From CAWUEX02 sp963921305 (GTDB lineage Bacteria; Pseudomonadota; Alphaproteobacteria; Rhodospirillales; Rhodospirillaceae): a stretch of DNA of 64,000 nucleotides. The notes below the pieces were generated by a model, which saw nothing but the letters and a program-made list of their open reading frames with translations, did not search any database and had not been told where the DNA came from. Each line of letters starts with the position of its first letter. Positions within the stretch are counted from its first letter, which is position 1. The position numbers and the translations under genes are program-made. Positions 1-8,360 of the stretch are shown in pieces. The DNA lies in NCBI GenBank assembly GCA_963921305.4, contig CAWUEX030000002.1:744001-808000 (forward strand), read 5' to 3'.

Positions 1-1
1 C

Positions 2-49
2 ATGCAAAGCCAACTCGAAGGGCTCATGAAAACGCGCAAAGACGGCTGA
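2..49 (+). CDS. C-terminal end of an unidentified protein (cut by window start)
   Basis: An open frame enters from the left edge and ends at TGA 47-49, giving about 15 residues (MQSQLEGLMKTRKDG). The charged tail looks protein-like and the stop codon sits inside a terminator-like hairpin, which supports a real gene end. It is too short to assign a family, and chance cannot be excluded. Confidence 0.35.
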   Translation: MQSQLEGLMKTRKDG

Positions 50-59
50 GCCGCCTTTT
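38..59 (+). terminator. Possible Rho-independent terminator overlapping a stop codon
   Basis: AAAGACGGC (38-46) pairs with GCCGCCTTT (50-58) around the loop TGA, with one A-C mismatch, and runs into T residues. The loop is the stop codon of the gene entering from the left. The stem is short and imperfect. Confidence 0.4.
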
Positions 60-276
60 CAGCTGGGCTTCATAAGCATCAACGGATGACCAGAACGCCA
101 CAAAACCCTTGGTTTAAGTTCCGCCCGCCCAATTAACATTACTTTACAAACTAATCACAGAGTCGTGCGGCCTGGACACCTAAGGTGCGTTAGTTGCTGC
201 GGTATAAACCCGTCTCCTGGTTGAGGTCTTCGCGGCAGCGGTGAAACTGGAGCCACCACAATAAAGGGGAACAACT

Positions 277-681
277 ATGTCACCGCGCGATACAGCCTTT
301 AGCGAATCTGACGCGCCGGTCCGCCCGGCCAACAAGGCAAGTGAAATCGACAAGCATGTCGGAACCCGCATCCGGGAACGGCGGATCATGATGGGTCTCA
401 GCCAACAGCAGATGGCAGACATGATTGGCGTGACATATCAACAGGCCCACAAATATGAGCGGGGCATCAACCGCATCTCAGCAGGCCGTCTCTATGAGAT
501 CACCCAAGTTCTGGGTGTACCGTTAACCCACTTCTTCGAAGGCTTAGAAGGCGGGAATGAGGAAACTGTGCCGCCGCGTCAGCGGATGTGCCTTGAACTG
601 GCGCGCAATTTCTCAAGTATCGAGAACGAGCGCCATCAGGAAGCACTGAGTCAGATGGCCCGCGCGCTTGCCAACGCCTAG
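277..681 (+). CDS. XRE-family helix-turn-helix transcriptional regulator
   Basis: A 134-residue DNA-binding protein with one Cro/C1-type HTH at about residues 27-86. The recognition region includes GLSQQQMADMIGVTYQQAHK and is followed by YERGINRISAGRL, the usual core of alphaproteobacterial XRE regulators. The N-terminal 25 residues are polar and probably disordered, and the C-terminal 45 residues are helical with no ligand domain. The ATG has an AAAGGGGA ribosome site 6-8 bases upstream. It stands alone, convergent with the FGE/queG operon, with about 225 bp of non-coding DNA upstream. Many Rhodospirillales carry such a gene, but its targets cannot be read from this sequence. Residues 90-134 could mediate dimerisation. 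Confidence 0.88.
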   Translation: MSPRDTAFSESDAPVRPANKASEIDKHVGTRIRERRIMMGLSQQQMADMIGVTYQQAHKYERGINRISAGRLYEITQVLGVPLTHFFEGLEGGNEETVPPRQRMCLELARNFSSIENERHQEALSQMARALANA

Positions 682-695
682 GCGACAACACCCTT

Positions 696-1490
696 CTACT
701 GAGACAGTTCACGCACAATGCGAAAACCAATGGTGTAGCTGTTGAGGTTTGGCGCGTTTGGTTTCCGGGCCGCAGACGTGGAGAGGGCGGCCACATAGTA
801 CCAGTCTCCTCCTCGGGTCACTCTGGCAGCGCAATCTGATGACGCGCCGCCGGAGTCCCCTGGTCCGCCGGATCGATCAATCCAGCAGTCCGCGACCCAT
901 TCCGACACATTGCCGTGCATGTCGTACAGCCCGAAGGCGTTTGGCTCAAACTGCGCCACCGGCGCTGATTGCCGCCCACTCCACGGCGTCCCGCACCCCC
1001 GGCAGTTCGCCAACCCGGTGCCCACCTCCGCACCCCAGAAGTATCGGGCCGGAGACCCGGCCCGAGCAGCGTATTCCCACTCCTCCTCGGTCGGTAGCCG
1101 GTAGCGGTGTTTGGTCGTACGGCTAAGCCAATCAGCGTAGGCGCGGGCATCCGGCCAGGACACATTGATGACGGGTCGATCGCCCCGGCCCCAGCCATGA
1201 TCGCTGATGTTCCCTCGGCAGCCACCTGCCTGGACACAGACATCGTACTCGCGAAAGGTAATTTCCGTCCGAGAAATAGCGAATGATCTTGTAATGATAG
1301 CGTCCCGGGCGGGACCAAAAGACTCGCGCTCATCATCCGCGCCCATGGTGAAGCGTCCGGACGGCAACACAACAACCTCCGGACAGTCTATGCAATCCCT
1401 GAAGGACCAGGTCTTGGCATGGCCATCAATCGCCCCGTGCAGGCAACCGCACAGGGCCAACGCCAGCGCTAGGCTTATATGGCGCGCCAT
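696..1490 (-). CDS. Secreted FGE-sulfatase (SUMF1/EgtB-fold) domain protein
   Basis: A 264-residue protein with a Sec-type signal peptide (about residues 1-25), then an FGE-sulfatase domain. Near the mature N-terminus is DCIDCPEVVVLPSGRFTMG, the usual entry into this fold, and near the C-terminus GNVSEWVADCW, RVTRGGDW and IGFRIVREL. True aerobic FGE uses a Cys-x4-Cys pair just after the RGGSW segment. Here that stretch (YYVAALSTSAARK) has no cysteine, so formylglycine synthesis is unlikely. A PvdO-like or structural periplasmic role fits better, but substrate and reaction are unknown. The ATG overlaps the 3' end of queG by 16 bases, so the gene is probably translated from the que transcript. 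Four paralogues lie at 51-60 kb. Confidence 0.85.
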   Translation of the reverse strand: MARHISLALALALCGCLHGAIDGHAKTWSFRDCIDCPEVVVLPSGRFTMGADDERESFGPARDAIITRSFAISRTEITFREYDVCVQAGGCRGNISDHGWGRGDRPVINVSWPDARAYADWLSRTTKHRYRLPTEEEWEYAARAGSPARYFWGAEVGTGLANCRGCGTPWSGRQSAPVAQFEPNAFGLYDMHGNVSEWVADCWIDRSGGPGDSGGASSDCAARVTRGGDWYYVAALSTSAARKPNAPNLNSYTIGFRIVRELSQ

Positions 1491-2608
1491 TCAGACCTCA
1501 CCTCTTCATCGGATTCTTGACTACCGAGGGTGTCCGCGAGGACTTCAGCGCGCGCGCGATTGACGCGGGCCAGAGCCCATACCGCCGCACCGCGCACCAA
1601 GGCAGACGGGTCTTTGCAGAGTTTCTCGACAACGCTTGACGCGTCCTGCGCGGCACTATTGCCGATTGCGATCAAGACGTTGCGGACAAAGCGGTCCCGG
1701 CCAACGCGTTTAACCGGCGTCCCTGCAAACAGGGCGCGGAAATCCGCGTCATCGAGCTGTGCAAGATCGACCAAACGCGGAGCCGTCAGCTCCAGCCTGG
1801 GCATCAAGTCTGGCAGAGTGCCCACCTGCGCGAACTTGTTCCATGGACAGACTGCCAGGCAGTCGTCGCATCCGTACACGCGGTTTCCCATGAGCGGTCT
1901 TAGGTCACGCGGGATGTGGCCCTTGTGTTCAATCGTCAGGTAGGAAATACAGCGGCGCGCATCGAGCCGGTAGGGTGCGGGAAACGCCGACGTCGGACAG
2001 ATATCCAAGCACGCCTGGCAGCCCCCGCAGTGATCCGACTCGGCGGGGTCCGGCGTCAGGTCCAGGGTGGTGAAAATCTCACCTAGGAAAAGCCATGATC
2101 CAAACGCGCGCGAGACGAGGTTCGTGTGTTTGCCCTGCCAACCGAGTCCTGCGTTTTGGGCGATGGGTTTTTCCAAAACTGGTGCCGTATCGACGAACAC
2201 TTTGACATCGCCGCCAGCCTGATCCACAAGCCAACGCGCCAACGCCTTGAGGCGCTTCTTAATGACATCGTGATAGTCCTTGCCACGGGCGTAGACGCTG
2301 ATCGCTGCCCGGTCACGGTGCTCAAGCAGAGCAAGTGGGTCCTGATCAGGGCCGTAGTTCACCGCAACCGTAATGATCGACTTAACGTCGGCCCACAGAG
2401 CCGTCGGTGATCGCCGCCGGTCAGCCGTCTCGGCCATCCATGCCATGTCACCTTGGTATCCCGCCGCAACAAACTCATCGAAAGCTCTGGTGGTGTCAGG
2501 AGCGAGGTCTGCGGCTGCAACTTTAATGCTATCAAATCCGAGGCGCTTTGCTTCTGACTCGAGCTCTTTGCGCACATCCGTGAGCGTCTCAGAGCGGTTC
2601 GATGTCAC
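1475..2608 (-). CDS. queG: Epoxyqueuosine reductase QueG
   Basis: Catalyses the cobalamin-dependent last step of queuosine synthesis, reducing epoxyqueuosine to queuosine in tRNA. Two [4Fe-4S] motifs are visible: CGGCQACLDICPTSAF, then CISYL followed by YGCDDCLAVCPWNKF. The N-terminal half contains the conserved AVNYGPDQDPL and YARGKDYHDVIKKRL segments, and the C-terminus has a HEAT-like stretch (SSVVEKLCKDPSALVRGAAVWALARV). The longest open frame starts at 2707 deep inside tgt. I place the start at GTG 2608 (GTG 2611 is also possible), which gives 377 residues, close to the family length, and about 20 bases of overlap with tgt. It sits between tgt and an FGE-domain gene in one overlapping operon. 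Confidence 0.93.
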   Translation of the reverse strand: MTSNRSETLTDVRKELESEAKRLGFDSIKVAAADLAPDTTRAFDEFVAAGYQGDMAWMAETADRRRSPTALWADVKSIITVAVNYGPDQDPLALLEHRDRAAISVYARGKDYHDVIKKRLKALARWLVDQAGGDVKVFVDTAPVLEKPIAQNAGLGWQGKHTNLVSRAFGSWLFLGEIFTTLDLTPDPAESDHCGGCQACLDICPTSAFPAPYRLDARRCISYLTIEHKGHIPRDLRPLMGNRVYGCDDCLAVCPWNKFAQVGTLPDLMPRLELTAPRLVDLAQLDDADFRALFAGTPVKRVGRDRFVRNVLIAIGNSAAQDASSVVEKLCKDPSALVRGAAVWALARVNRARAEVLADTLGSQESDEEVRSEWRAI

Positions 2609-3725
2609 CACGGGTCCACTCCGCACGCATATTTTGCGCAAACGCTGACAGCTCGCCGGCGCGGATCGCGGATCGAAGCCCCGCCATAAGCTGCTGATAA
2701 TATGCAACGTTGTGCCATGTCAGCAGCATCATACCGAGAATCTCTTCGGACTTGACCAGGTGATGCAGGTAGGCACGGCTGTAGTCTCGGCTCGCCGGAC
2801 AAGCGACGCTTTCATCGAGTGGGCGGGGGTCGTCGGCATGGCGTGCATTGCGCAGATTTACTGTTCCAAAGCGTGTAAACGCCTGAGCAGTTCGGCCAGA
2901 CCGGGTCGGCAGGACGCAGTCGAACATGTCGACGCCGCGCTCTACGGCCCCGACAATGTCGAGGGGTTTCCCGACACCCATAAGATACCTGGGCTTTTCG
3001 GCCGGCAGGTTAGTAACCGTAGCAGCGGTCGTATCGAACATCATCGTTTGGCCTTCACCAACAGCCAGCCCCCCGATCGCATATCCATCAAATCCGATGT
3101 TCTTCAAGGCATCCGCGGATTGCGCCCTGAGTTCGGGATATACACCGCCTTGGACGATCCCGAAGAGAGCGTATCCAGGCCGCTCAACAAAAGAGCCTCG
3201 GCACCGCTCGGCCCAGCGCATGGAGAGCGCCATACTTTTTTCGGCCTCTGCCTCGGTTGCAGGAAACGGTGTGCATTCGTCCAACACCATCGTGATTGTA
3301 GAGTGGAGTTTGTGCTGAATCTCAATGGCGCTTTCTGGCGTCAGCGTCTGCGCGCTGCCATCCAAATGGGATCTAAACGTTACACCCTCTTCGGAAAGTG
3401 TACGTAGCTTCGCCAAGGACATGACTTGATAGCCGCCGGAGTCCGTGAGAACCGGGCCTGACCACTTCATGAAGGTCCGTAATCCGCCAAGCGCCTGAAT
3501 ACGATTTGCACCGGGGCGCAACATCAGATGATAGGTGTTGCCCAGTACAATCTGTGCACCGGTTGAGGCGACGGCTTCAAACGTCATCGCCTTGACGGTA
3601 CCTGCGGTGCCGACCGGCATGAAGGCGGGTGTATCGATAACCCCATGAGCGGTTTTGATTTGCCCAGTGCGCGCGGCTCCGTCCTCAGCGTCGACTCTGA
3701 AAGAAAAGGCCTGCTGTCCTGTCAC
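2589..3725 (-). CDS. tgt: tRNA-guanine transglycosylase (queuine tRNA-ribosyltransferase) with altered zinc site
   Basis: Exchanges G34 of GUN-anticodon tRNAs for preQ1. At 378 residues it has the normal length. The active site is intact: LTDSGGYQVMSL (general acid/base Asp), LDECTPFPA and FGIVQGGVYPELR (substrate pocket), GLAVGEGQ, and DMFDCVLPTRSGRTA (nucleophilic Asp). The zinc motif is unusual. Bacterial enzymes have D-x2-C-x-C-x2-C before the SRAYLHHL segment; here it reads DESVACPASRDYSRAYLHHL, so the first and third Cys are Val and Ser. The final His ligand region (LLTWHNVAYY) is kept. The GTG start overlaps the queA stop (GTGA), so translation is coupled. The queA/queG context says this is the tRNA enzyme, not a DNA-modifying DpdA. 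Confidence 0.95.
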   Translation of the reverse strand: MTGQQAFSFRVDAEDGAARTGQIKTAHGVIDTPAFMPVGTAGTVKAMTFEAVASTGAQIVLGNTYHLMLRPGANRIQALGGLRTFMKWSGPVLTDSGGYQVMSLAKLRTLSEEGVTFRSHLDGSAQTLTPESAIEIQHKLHSTITMVLDECTPFPATEAEAEKSMALSMRWAERCRGSFVERPGYALFGIVQGGVYPELRAQSADALKNIGFDGYAIGGLAVGEGQTMMFDTTAATVTNLPAEKPRYLMGVGKPLDIVGAVERGVDMFDCVLPTRSGRTAQAFTRFGTVNLRNARHADDPRPLDESVACPASRDYSRAYLHHLVKSEEILGMMLLTWHNVAYYQQLMAGLRSAIRAGELSAFAQNMRAEWTRGDIEPL

Positions 3726-4756
3726 TCGGAAGCCTCGCGCTCAAGAAAGCATGCATCTCCGTAGGAATAGAAACGGTACGCGTTGGCGACTGCGTGAGCG
3801 TAGGCCGCCTTCATGTTTTCCAGACCCGAGAAGGCCGAGACAAGCATAAAAAGTGTCGAACGCGGCAAATGAAAATTGGTGAGCAACACATCAACGGCCT
3901 TAAAGCGGTAGCCCGGTACGATAAACAAATCCGTTTCACCCGCAAACGCCGGAATATCCCCTCCCTCATCCGCAGCAGATTCAAGTGTCCGTAAGCTCGT
4001 GGTGCCAACCGCAATGATACGCCGGCCCTCGCGCTTGGCGAGAGAAAGGCGGGCAGCAACGTCATTACCAATCTCAGCCCATTCGTGATGCATGACATGG
4101 TCCCGCGTATCGTCGCATTTTACGGGCTGAAATGTGCCGAGTCCGACATGGAGCGTCAGAAATTCCAGCTGCGCTCCGGCGCCTTCAATCTGTTGCAAAA
4201 GGCGCGGCGTAAAATGCAGTCCCGCGGTTGGCGCAGCAACCGAACCGTCCCGCTGTGCATACACCGTTTGATAGTCGGACCGGTCATTCTGGTCATCGGC
4301 GCGCTCGATATAGGGCGGTAAGGGCATGTGGCCATGCGTCGCCAGCCGGGCGCGAAGCGTCTCGTCGTCGCAGTCAAAGGCCAGTCTCACGGACCCGTCC
4401 TCAGCCCGGCCTTCAACCCTAGCCGTGAAATCATTGGCAAACTCGATCGCATCACCGGTCTTGAGGCGCTTTGCGGGACGGGCCAATGCCAACCACGCGC
4501 CTGACACCTCGCGCCGGTGCAACAAAACCTCTACGGGAACGCTCCCTCGATGACCGTACAACCTGGCCGGAAATACGCGGGTATCGTTGAAGACGAACAC
4601 ATCGCCGGGCCTTACCAGATCAGGTAGGTTGGCGACGATCCGGTCCTCCAAGTTCTGCCCGGAAACATGCAGCAACTTTGCAGCCTCGCGGGGTTCGGCG
4701 GGGCGGCTAGCGATACGATCTTTAGGCAGAACGAAGTCAAAATGATCGACACGCAT
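3722..4756 (-). CDS. queA: S-adenosylmethionine:tRNA ribosyltransferase-isomerase QueA
   Basis: Transfers and isomerises the ribosyl group of SAM onto preQ1 at tRNA position 34, giving epoxyqueuosine, upstream of QueG. The N-terminus MRVDHFDFVLPKDRIASRPA is the family signature, followed by GDVFVFNDTRVFPARLYG, SVAAPTAGLHFTPRLL and GTTSLRTLESA. The C-terminal motif FKAVDVLLTNFHLPRSTLFM is present. The frame opens at 4792, but ATG 4756 is chosen because the conserved N-terminus starts there, giving 344 residues. It is the first gene of the queA-tgt-queG operon, and its stop overlaps the tgt start. The 120 bp upstream, shared with the divergent DUF2937 gene, should hold the operon promoter. Confidence 0.95.
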   Translation of the reverse strand: MRVDHFDFVLPKDRIASRPAEPREAAKLLHVSGQNLEDRIVANLPDLVRPGDVFVFNDTRVFPARLYGHRGSVPVEVLLHRREVSGAWLALARPAKRLKTGDAIEFANDFTARVEGRAEDGSVRLAFDCDDETLRARLATHGHMPLPPYIERADDQNDRSDYQTVYAQRDGSVAAPTAGLHFTPRLLQQIEGAGAQLEFLTLHVGLGTFQPVKCDDTRDHVMHHEWAEIGNDVAARLSLAKREGRRIIAVGTTSLRTLESAADEGGDIPAFAGETDLFIVPGYRFKAVDVLLTNFHLPRSTLFMLVSAFSGLENMKAAYAHAVANAYRFYSYGDACFLEREASE

Positions 4757-4880
4757 GTGCATTCTCGACATAACACAACATAGAGGCGCCATAGTTCGCC
4801 TGTATGAGGCGTTTTATAGACCGAGGGGCAGCGCATTGGAACGCGTCGGCAAGAACCGCTAAACTGTCCATGACTGGAAA

Positions 4881-5393
4881 TTGGGTGATCGATTGAATTG
4901 GGTTCTGCGAAAAATCGACATGTTTATCGGTGCCTGCTTGGCAGCTGCAGCGAGTTTAGGTGCGTCACAGATCGAAGCCTTTATCGTTCAGTATGTACAG
5001 AGATTGGGCGGACACCTCGACGAAGCGGTTGCCAATCTAGAACGCATTCGAACAGGCGTACGCTACCAGACCATGAGTGATGTTGTCCGCCGCGAGCTTG
5101 AACAGGACGCGGAAATGCGTGTGGCGCAGCTCCAGACAGCGTTTGACGCGATAACACAGTCGAACACGCTGCTGCGTCCGTTGTCGTTTTTTCGCAACGC
5201 GGAGGACGCGATCTTGGCGGGCACGCTGCGCGACTTTGTTCCCGCCATTCCGCTGGATACAAACGCTGTGGTGTATATGGTCACAGCCGTGATCCTCTCG
5301 CTTATCGCGTATGAAATCTTGAAGCTCCCTCTTGTCTTTGTGGCCGGCCAGCCACGGCGCAGGAAGTTCAAGAGACGCGGAGCGACATCTTAA
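4881..5393 (+). CDS. DUF2937 family membrane protein
   Basis: A 170-residue protein with a hydrophobic segment near the N-terminus (about residues 13-30, IDMFIGACLAAAASLGASQ), a long charged helical middle (about 35-105) and a second membrane segment (VVYMVTAVILSLIAYEILKL, about 132-152), ending in a basic tail (RRRKFKRRG). This is the DUF2937 pattern, whose function is unknown. The start is uncertain: TTG 4881 opens the frame and TTG 4893 (LNWVLRKIDMF) is equally plausible, with no clear ribosome site. It is divergent from queA and probably monocistronic. Confidence 0.72.
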   Translation: MGDRLNWVLRKIDMFIGACLAAAASLGASQIEAFIVQYVQRLGGHLDEAVANLERIRTGVRYQTMSDVVRRELEQDAEMRVAQLQTAFDAITQSNTLLRPLSFFRNAEDAILAGTLRDFVPAIPLDTNAVVYMVTAVILSLIAYEILKLPLVFVAGQPRRRKFKRRGATS

Positions 5394-5497
5394 ACCAAAC
5401 GCATTTGCCATCTTGGCTTTTCAGTCGCTACACCTATAACTCCATTACCGACCTCTATGGGATCGGCAATTGATCCTTTCGACCAAGGTATCTGATC

Positions 5498-6166
5498 ATG
5501 ATTGAACTCCTCACCGCCCGCACCCCCAATGGGTACAAAATATCTATTGCGCTGGAGGAGATGGAGTTGCCCTATTCCGTCACCCCGATCACCTTGAAGG
5601 AAAAGGTGCAGAAGGAGGATTGGTTCCTAAAACTTAATCCCAACGGCCGTATTCCGGTGATCGTCGACCACGACGAGAACGACTTTGTGGTGTTCGAATC
5701 CGGCGCCATCCTCGTGTACTTGGCAGAAAAGACGGGGCAACTCATACCGCAGGATGCCAAAGGCCGGTCGCTCGTTATGCAATGGCTGATGTTTCAGATG
5801 GGCGGCGTCGGCCCAATGATGGGACAGGCGAATGTGTTCTATCGCTACTTTCCTGAAGAGATCCCCGCCGCCATATCGCGGTATCAGAACGAAAGCCGCC
5901 GCCTGTTCGAGGTCCTCGATACGCGCCTCGGCGAGTCTGAATGGCTAGCGGACGAATATTCCATCGCAGATATCGCCAATTGGGCCTGGGTGAGAACCCA
6001 TGAGTGGTCAGGTGTATCCATCGACGGCCTTTCGCACCTTCAGAGGTGGCACGAGGCCATGTCCTCAAGACCGGCCTGTCAGCGGGGTGTTGAGGTGCCG
6101 GAGCGCCGGGAGGACATTCCTCACGAAGACCTGATTAAGAGTGGCCAAAGCATGGTAACGACGTAA
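5498..6166 (+). CDS. Glutathione S-transferase family protein (YfcG/nu-class-like)
   Basis: A 222-residue cytosolic GST-fold protein. The N-terminal thioredoxin-like domain starts MIELLTARTPNGYKISIAL. TPNG matches nu-class YfcG/YghU enzymes, in which Thr and Asn replace the usual Tyr/Ser and glutathione disulfide is bound. NPNGRIPVIVD carries the cis-Pro, and FESGAILVYLAEK binds the gamma-glutamyl group. The all-helical C-terminal domain (about 88-205) contains LADEYSIADIANWAWVRTHEW, the N-capping box region. YfcG relatives act as glutathione-dependent disulfide reductases; the actual substrate here is unknown. It stands alone and converges on the subtilase gene. Confidence 0.92.
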   Translation: MIELLTARTPNGYKISIALEEMELPYSVTPITLKEKVQKEDWFLKLNPNGRIPVIVDHDENDFVVFESGAILVYLAEKTGQLIPQDAKGRSLVMQWLMFQMGGVGPMMGQANVFYRYFPEEIPAAISRYQNESRRLFEVLDTRLGESEWLADEYSIADIANWAWVRTHEWSGVSIDGLSHLQRWHEAMSSRPACQRGVEVPERREDIPHEDLIKSGQSMVTT

Positions 6167-6183
6167 CGAAAATGGCGCACGGT

Positions 6184-6199
6184 GACGGTTTGGACCGTT
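6184..6199. terminator. Short hairpin between convergent genes, possible terminator
   Basis: ACGGT (6185-6189) pairs with ACCGT (6194-6198) across a TTGG loop in the 34-bp gap between the convergent GST and subtilase genes. The stem has 5 bp and little T-tract on either side, so this is weak. Confidence 0.2.
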
Positions 6200-6200
6200 C

Positions 6201-8360
6201 TTAGCCGCCGAGGTCACATTTTGCGGACATGTCGGTCAGCACATCAGATGCGCGATTCATGACCGCGTGTTGCAGGTAACCTGTGAACGACGACGTCAGC
6301 TCGATATTCACGTGAATAGGCTCTGCAGACTCGGTGTCATCTGAATTTATGTCGTCCGCCACGAGCAGCTTTTCGACGATCTCCGCTGTCGTCGCTTCAT
6401 ACGTGGCGCCCACCGCAATGACCGGACTGGTCCACATGCCAAGGTATTCTCCGGAATTTGCGTCATATATATCGAGGCTGGCCTGATTTTCGATGGTGCC
6501 AGAATTAAAAATCCGCACAAACGACGGGTATTGGGTGATCGACGGCATGTGGACGTTGAGCAGTGTGCGCGCCTCATCGCCGATACCGTCGGTGCAACTG
6601 GTCATGTTGGACAGCACGCCCGCACGGCGTTGCCACAGCACATGCTGCAACGAGCCTTCAAAACCCGACTCGATTACAAGGTTGTAGTAGGGCCGGTCCG
6701 ACGCCGCAATCGCTTCATCAGATTGAGCTTCCGCTTCAAGCCGGTCGACACTGAACTGGAAAGACGCATGCCCGGGGATTTCCGGACTGGTCCAACGCCC
6801 CAGGCGCGCGCCGGTAACGCCGTCCCTGAGCGTAACCCGCACACGGCCGGCGGCATCGTCCTGGTTATAGATGCGCACGAAGGACTCGCCGGCCTCCGTC
6901 GTGAGGGAGCCAAAAACGGTGTTGAAGGTTCGGACGTTGATGCCTTGAAGCTCAAGTATCGCCGTATGGACGCGAATTCGGGGCACGGAGAAGTTCGCTG
7001 TGCTTCGCGATACCGACAAGCCCGTTGCTGCGACCGCAGCGTCAATTTCGTCAATTGTGGCATCGGGCATTGCTGAGCGGATAACCGCATACGCTCCCGC
7101 AACGTGCGGGGTCGCCATGGACGTGCCGCTGCGCATAATCAGGCCGCCATCAGGATGCGCACCCTGAATATTGATGCCGGGCGCCATGACGTCGAGAAAG
7201 GGGGCGAAATTCGAGAACGATGCCACGGATGTGCTGTCGTTGGTCGCCCCAACACCGTTTGCCGTAGAGATACAGGCGGGGGCGTTTGTCGCACCGTGCA
7301 GGCCTTCGTTACCCGCGGCAGCAAACGTGGCGATCCCCTTTTCCCGCAGCATATCGATGACCACTTTGCGCGGATCATCGTCGCATACACCCATGTGAGC
7401 GCCGCCACCCAGACTGAGGTTCACCGCGACAATATTGTGGGTCTCAGCGTTTTCGTTGATGTAATTCAGCGCATCCAACACAGCGATGGAATCGGTCAGC
7501 TCACAGGGTGCGGGATCGGGGTCGCAAACGTCAGAGCTGGTCACGCGGGAGAACACGTCGATCGGCATAAACTGGGCCGCCCGGGCGACCCCGAAATTGG
7601 TTCCGTTATTGCCAACAGCGATCGAGGCCACATGTGTGCCGTGGTCACAGCGGGCAGAATTTGGCGGGCAATTGCTCGCCGCGCCCGGGGCGATCTGCGG
7701 CCATACCCCACCGGGACATTGAGAGAAAGTGTCGGTTCCGAAAGTGGCAGAGAAACACGCATCACCAACAGCTTTGCCGGTAAGCATGGGATGATCGGCA
7801 ACAAAGCCCCCATCGACCACTGCGACGGTAAAGCCCTCACCGTCGTAACCGCGGCGCCACGCTTCGATCACATCGATACTGGGCACCGACGTCGACAGTG
7901 ATGCCCCTTCGACTGGCCGATCAGACTCTTTGGCTTGCGCCTTTCGTTCCGAGATCACCGGGTATAATCCGGCGACGCCTTTCATCGTCATGAGGTCGGC
8001 GAGCTGCCGGCGGTCGACGGATATGCCAACGAACGGCAAGGTGGAAAACGACTTGCCGATCGTCATGTCATGAGCGACGAGCTGGTTTTGCAGCGCGTTC
8101 TGCATCCGTTGGACAGCTTCACGCTGCGCGAGCACCGAGCTTTGACCAGCCCAGGCCTGACCGCTGCCGCTTTCTTGCATGCGCACGATGACCCGCGCGT
8201 GTCCTTGCTGCTCAAGTTCACGCAGGATGTGGTCGATATCGCCCGCCGCTGCGGATTGAGACAGACCGGCCATGGCAAGACAGAACACCATGGCGAATGT
8301 CCCGCCGAAAACGGCGGTTCGCGTCACGATCAGGTTTTTAAACAGATGATCCAATTTCAT
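6201..8360 (-). CDS. Secreted S8 family (subtilisin-like) serine protease with duplicated C-terminal module
   Basis: A 719-residue extracellular or periplasmic subtilase. The order is a signal peptide (about 1-39), an inhibitor-I9-like propeptide (about 54-138, including HARVIVRMQ and MKGVAGLYPV), then the catalytic domain. The triad is Asp183 (VAVVDGGFV), His240 (CDHGTHVASIAVG) and Ser414 (SGTSMATPHVAG), with oxyanion Asn351 (AAAGNEG). Many cysteines in the catalytic domain suggest disulfides. After about residue 480 come two related modules of roughly 110 residues, each with SFVRI(Y/F)N, LG(R/M)WTSP and a late LQH motif. These resemble appended beta-sandwich domains and may aid secretion or surface binding. 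It is a single-gene unit. The substrate is unknown. Confidence 0.93.
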   Translation of the reverse strand: MKLDHLFKNLIVTRTAVFGGTFAMVFCLAMAGLSQSAAAGDIDHILRELEQQGHARVIVRMQESGSGQAWAGQSSVLAQREAVQRMQNALQNQLVAHDMTIGKSFSTLPFVGISVDRRQLADLMTMKGVAGLYPVISERKAQAKESDRPVEGASLSTSVPSIDVIEAWRRGYDGEGFTVAVVDGGFVADHPMLTGKAVGDACFSATFGTDTFSQCPGGVWPQIAPGAASNCPPNSARCDHGTHVASIAVGNNGTNFGVARAAQFMPIDVFSRVTSSDVCDPDPAPCELTDSIAVLDALNYINENAETHNIVAVNLSLGGGAHMGVCDDDPRKVVIDMLREKGIATFAAAGNEGLHGATNAPACISTANGVGATNDSTSVASFSNFAPFLDVMAPGINIQGAHPDGGLIMRSGTSMATPHVAGAYAVIRSAMPDATIDEIDAAVAATGLSVSRSTANFSVPRIRVHTAILELQGINVRTFNTVFGSLTTEAGESFVRIYNQDDAAGRVRVTLRDGVTGARLGRWTSPEIPGHASFQFSVDRLEAEAQSDEAIAASDRPYYNLVIESGFEGSLQHVLWQRRAGVLSNMTSCTDGIGDEARTLLNVHMPSITQYPSFVRIFNSGTIENQASLDIYDANSGEYLGMWTSPVIAVGATYEATTAEIVEKLLVADDINSDDTESAEPIHVNIELTSSFTGYLQHAVMNRASDVLTDMSAKCDLGG

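Noticed and set aside
2712..3407. A plus-strand open frame of about 230 codons
   Set aside because: Antisense to tgt; tgt motifs are unambiguous on the other strand.
2589..3725. tgt as a DNA-modifying DpdA-type enzyme
   Set aside because: The length, intact tRNA-enzyme motifs and queA/queG context point to tRNA modification; no dpd or deazaguanine DNA genes are present.
7104..7901. A plus-strand open frame of about 265 codons
   Set aside because: Antisense to the catalytic domain of the subtilase, with no protein-like features.
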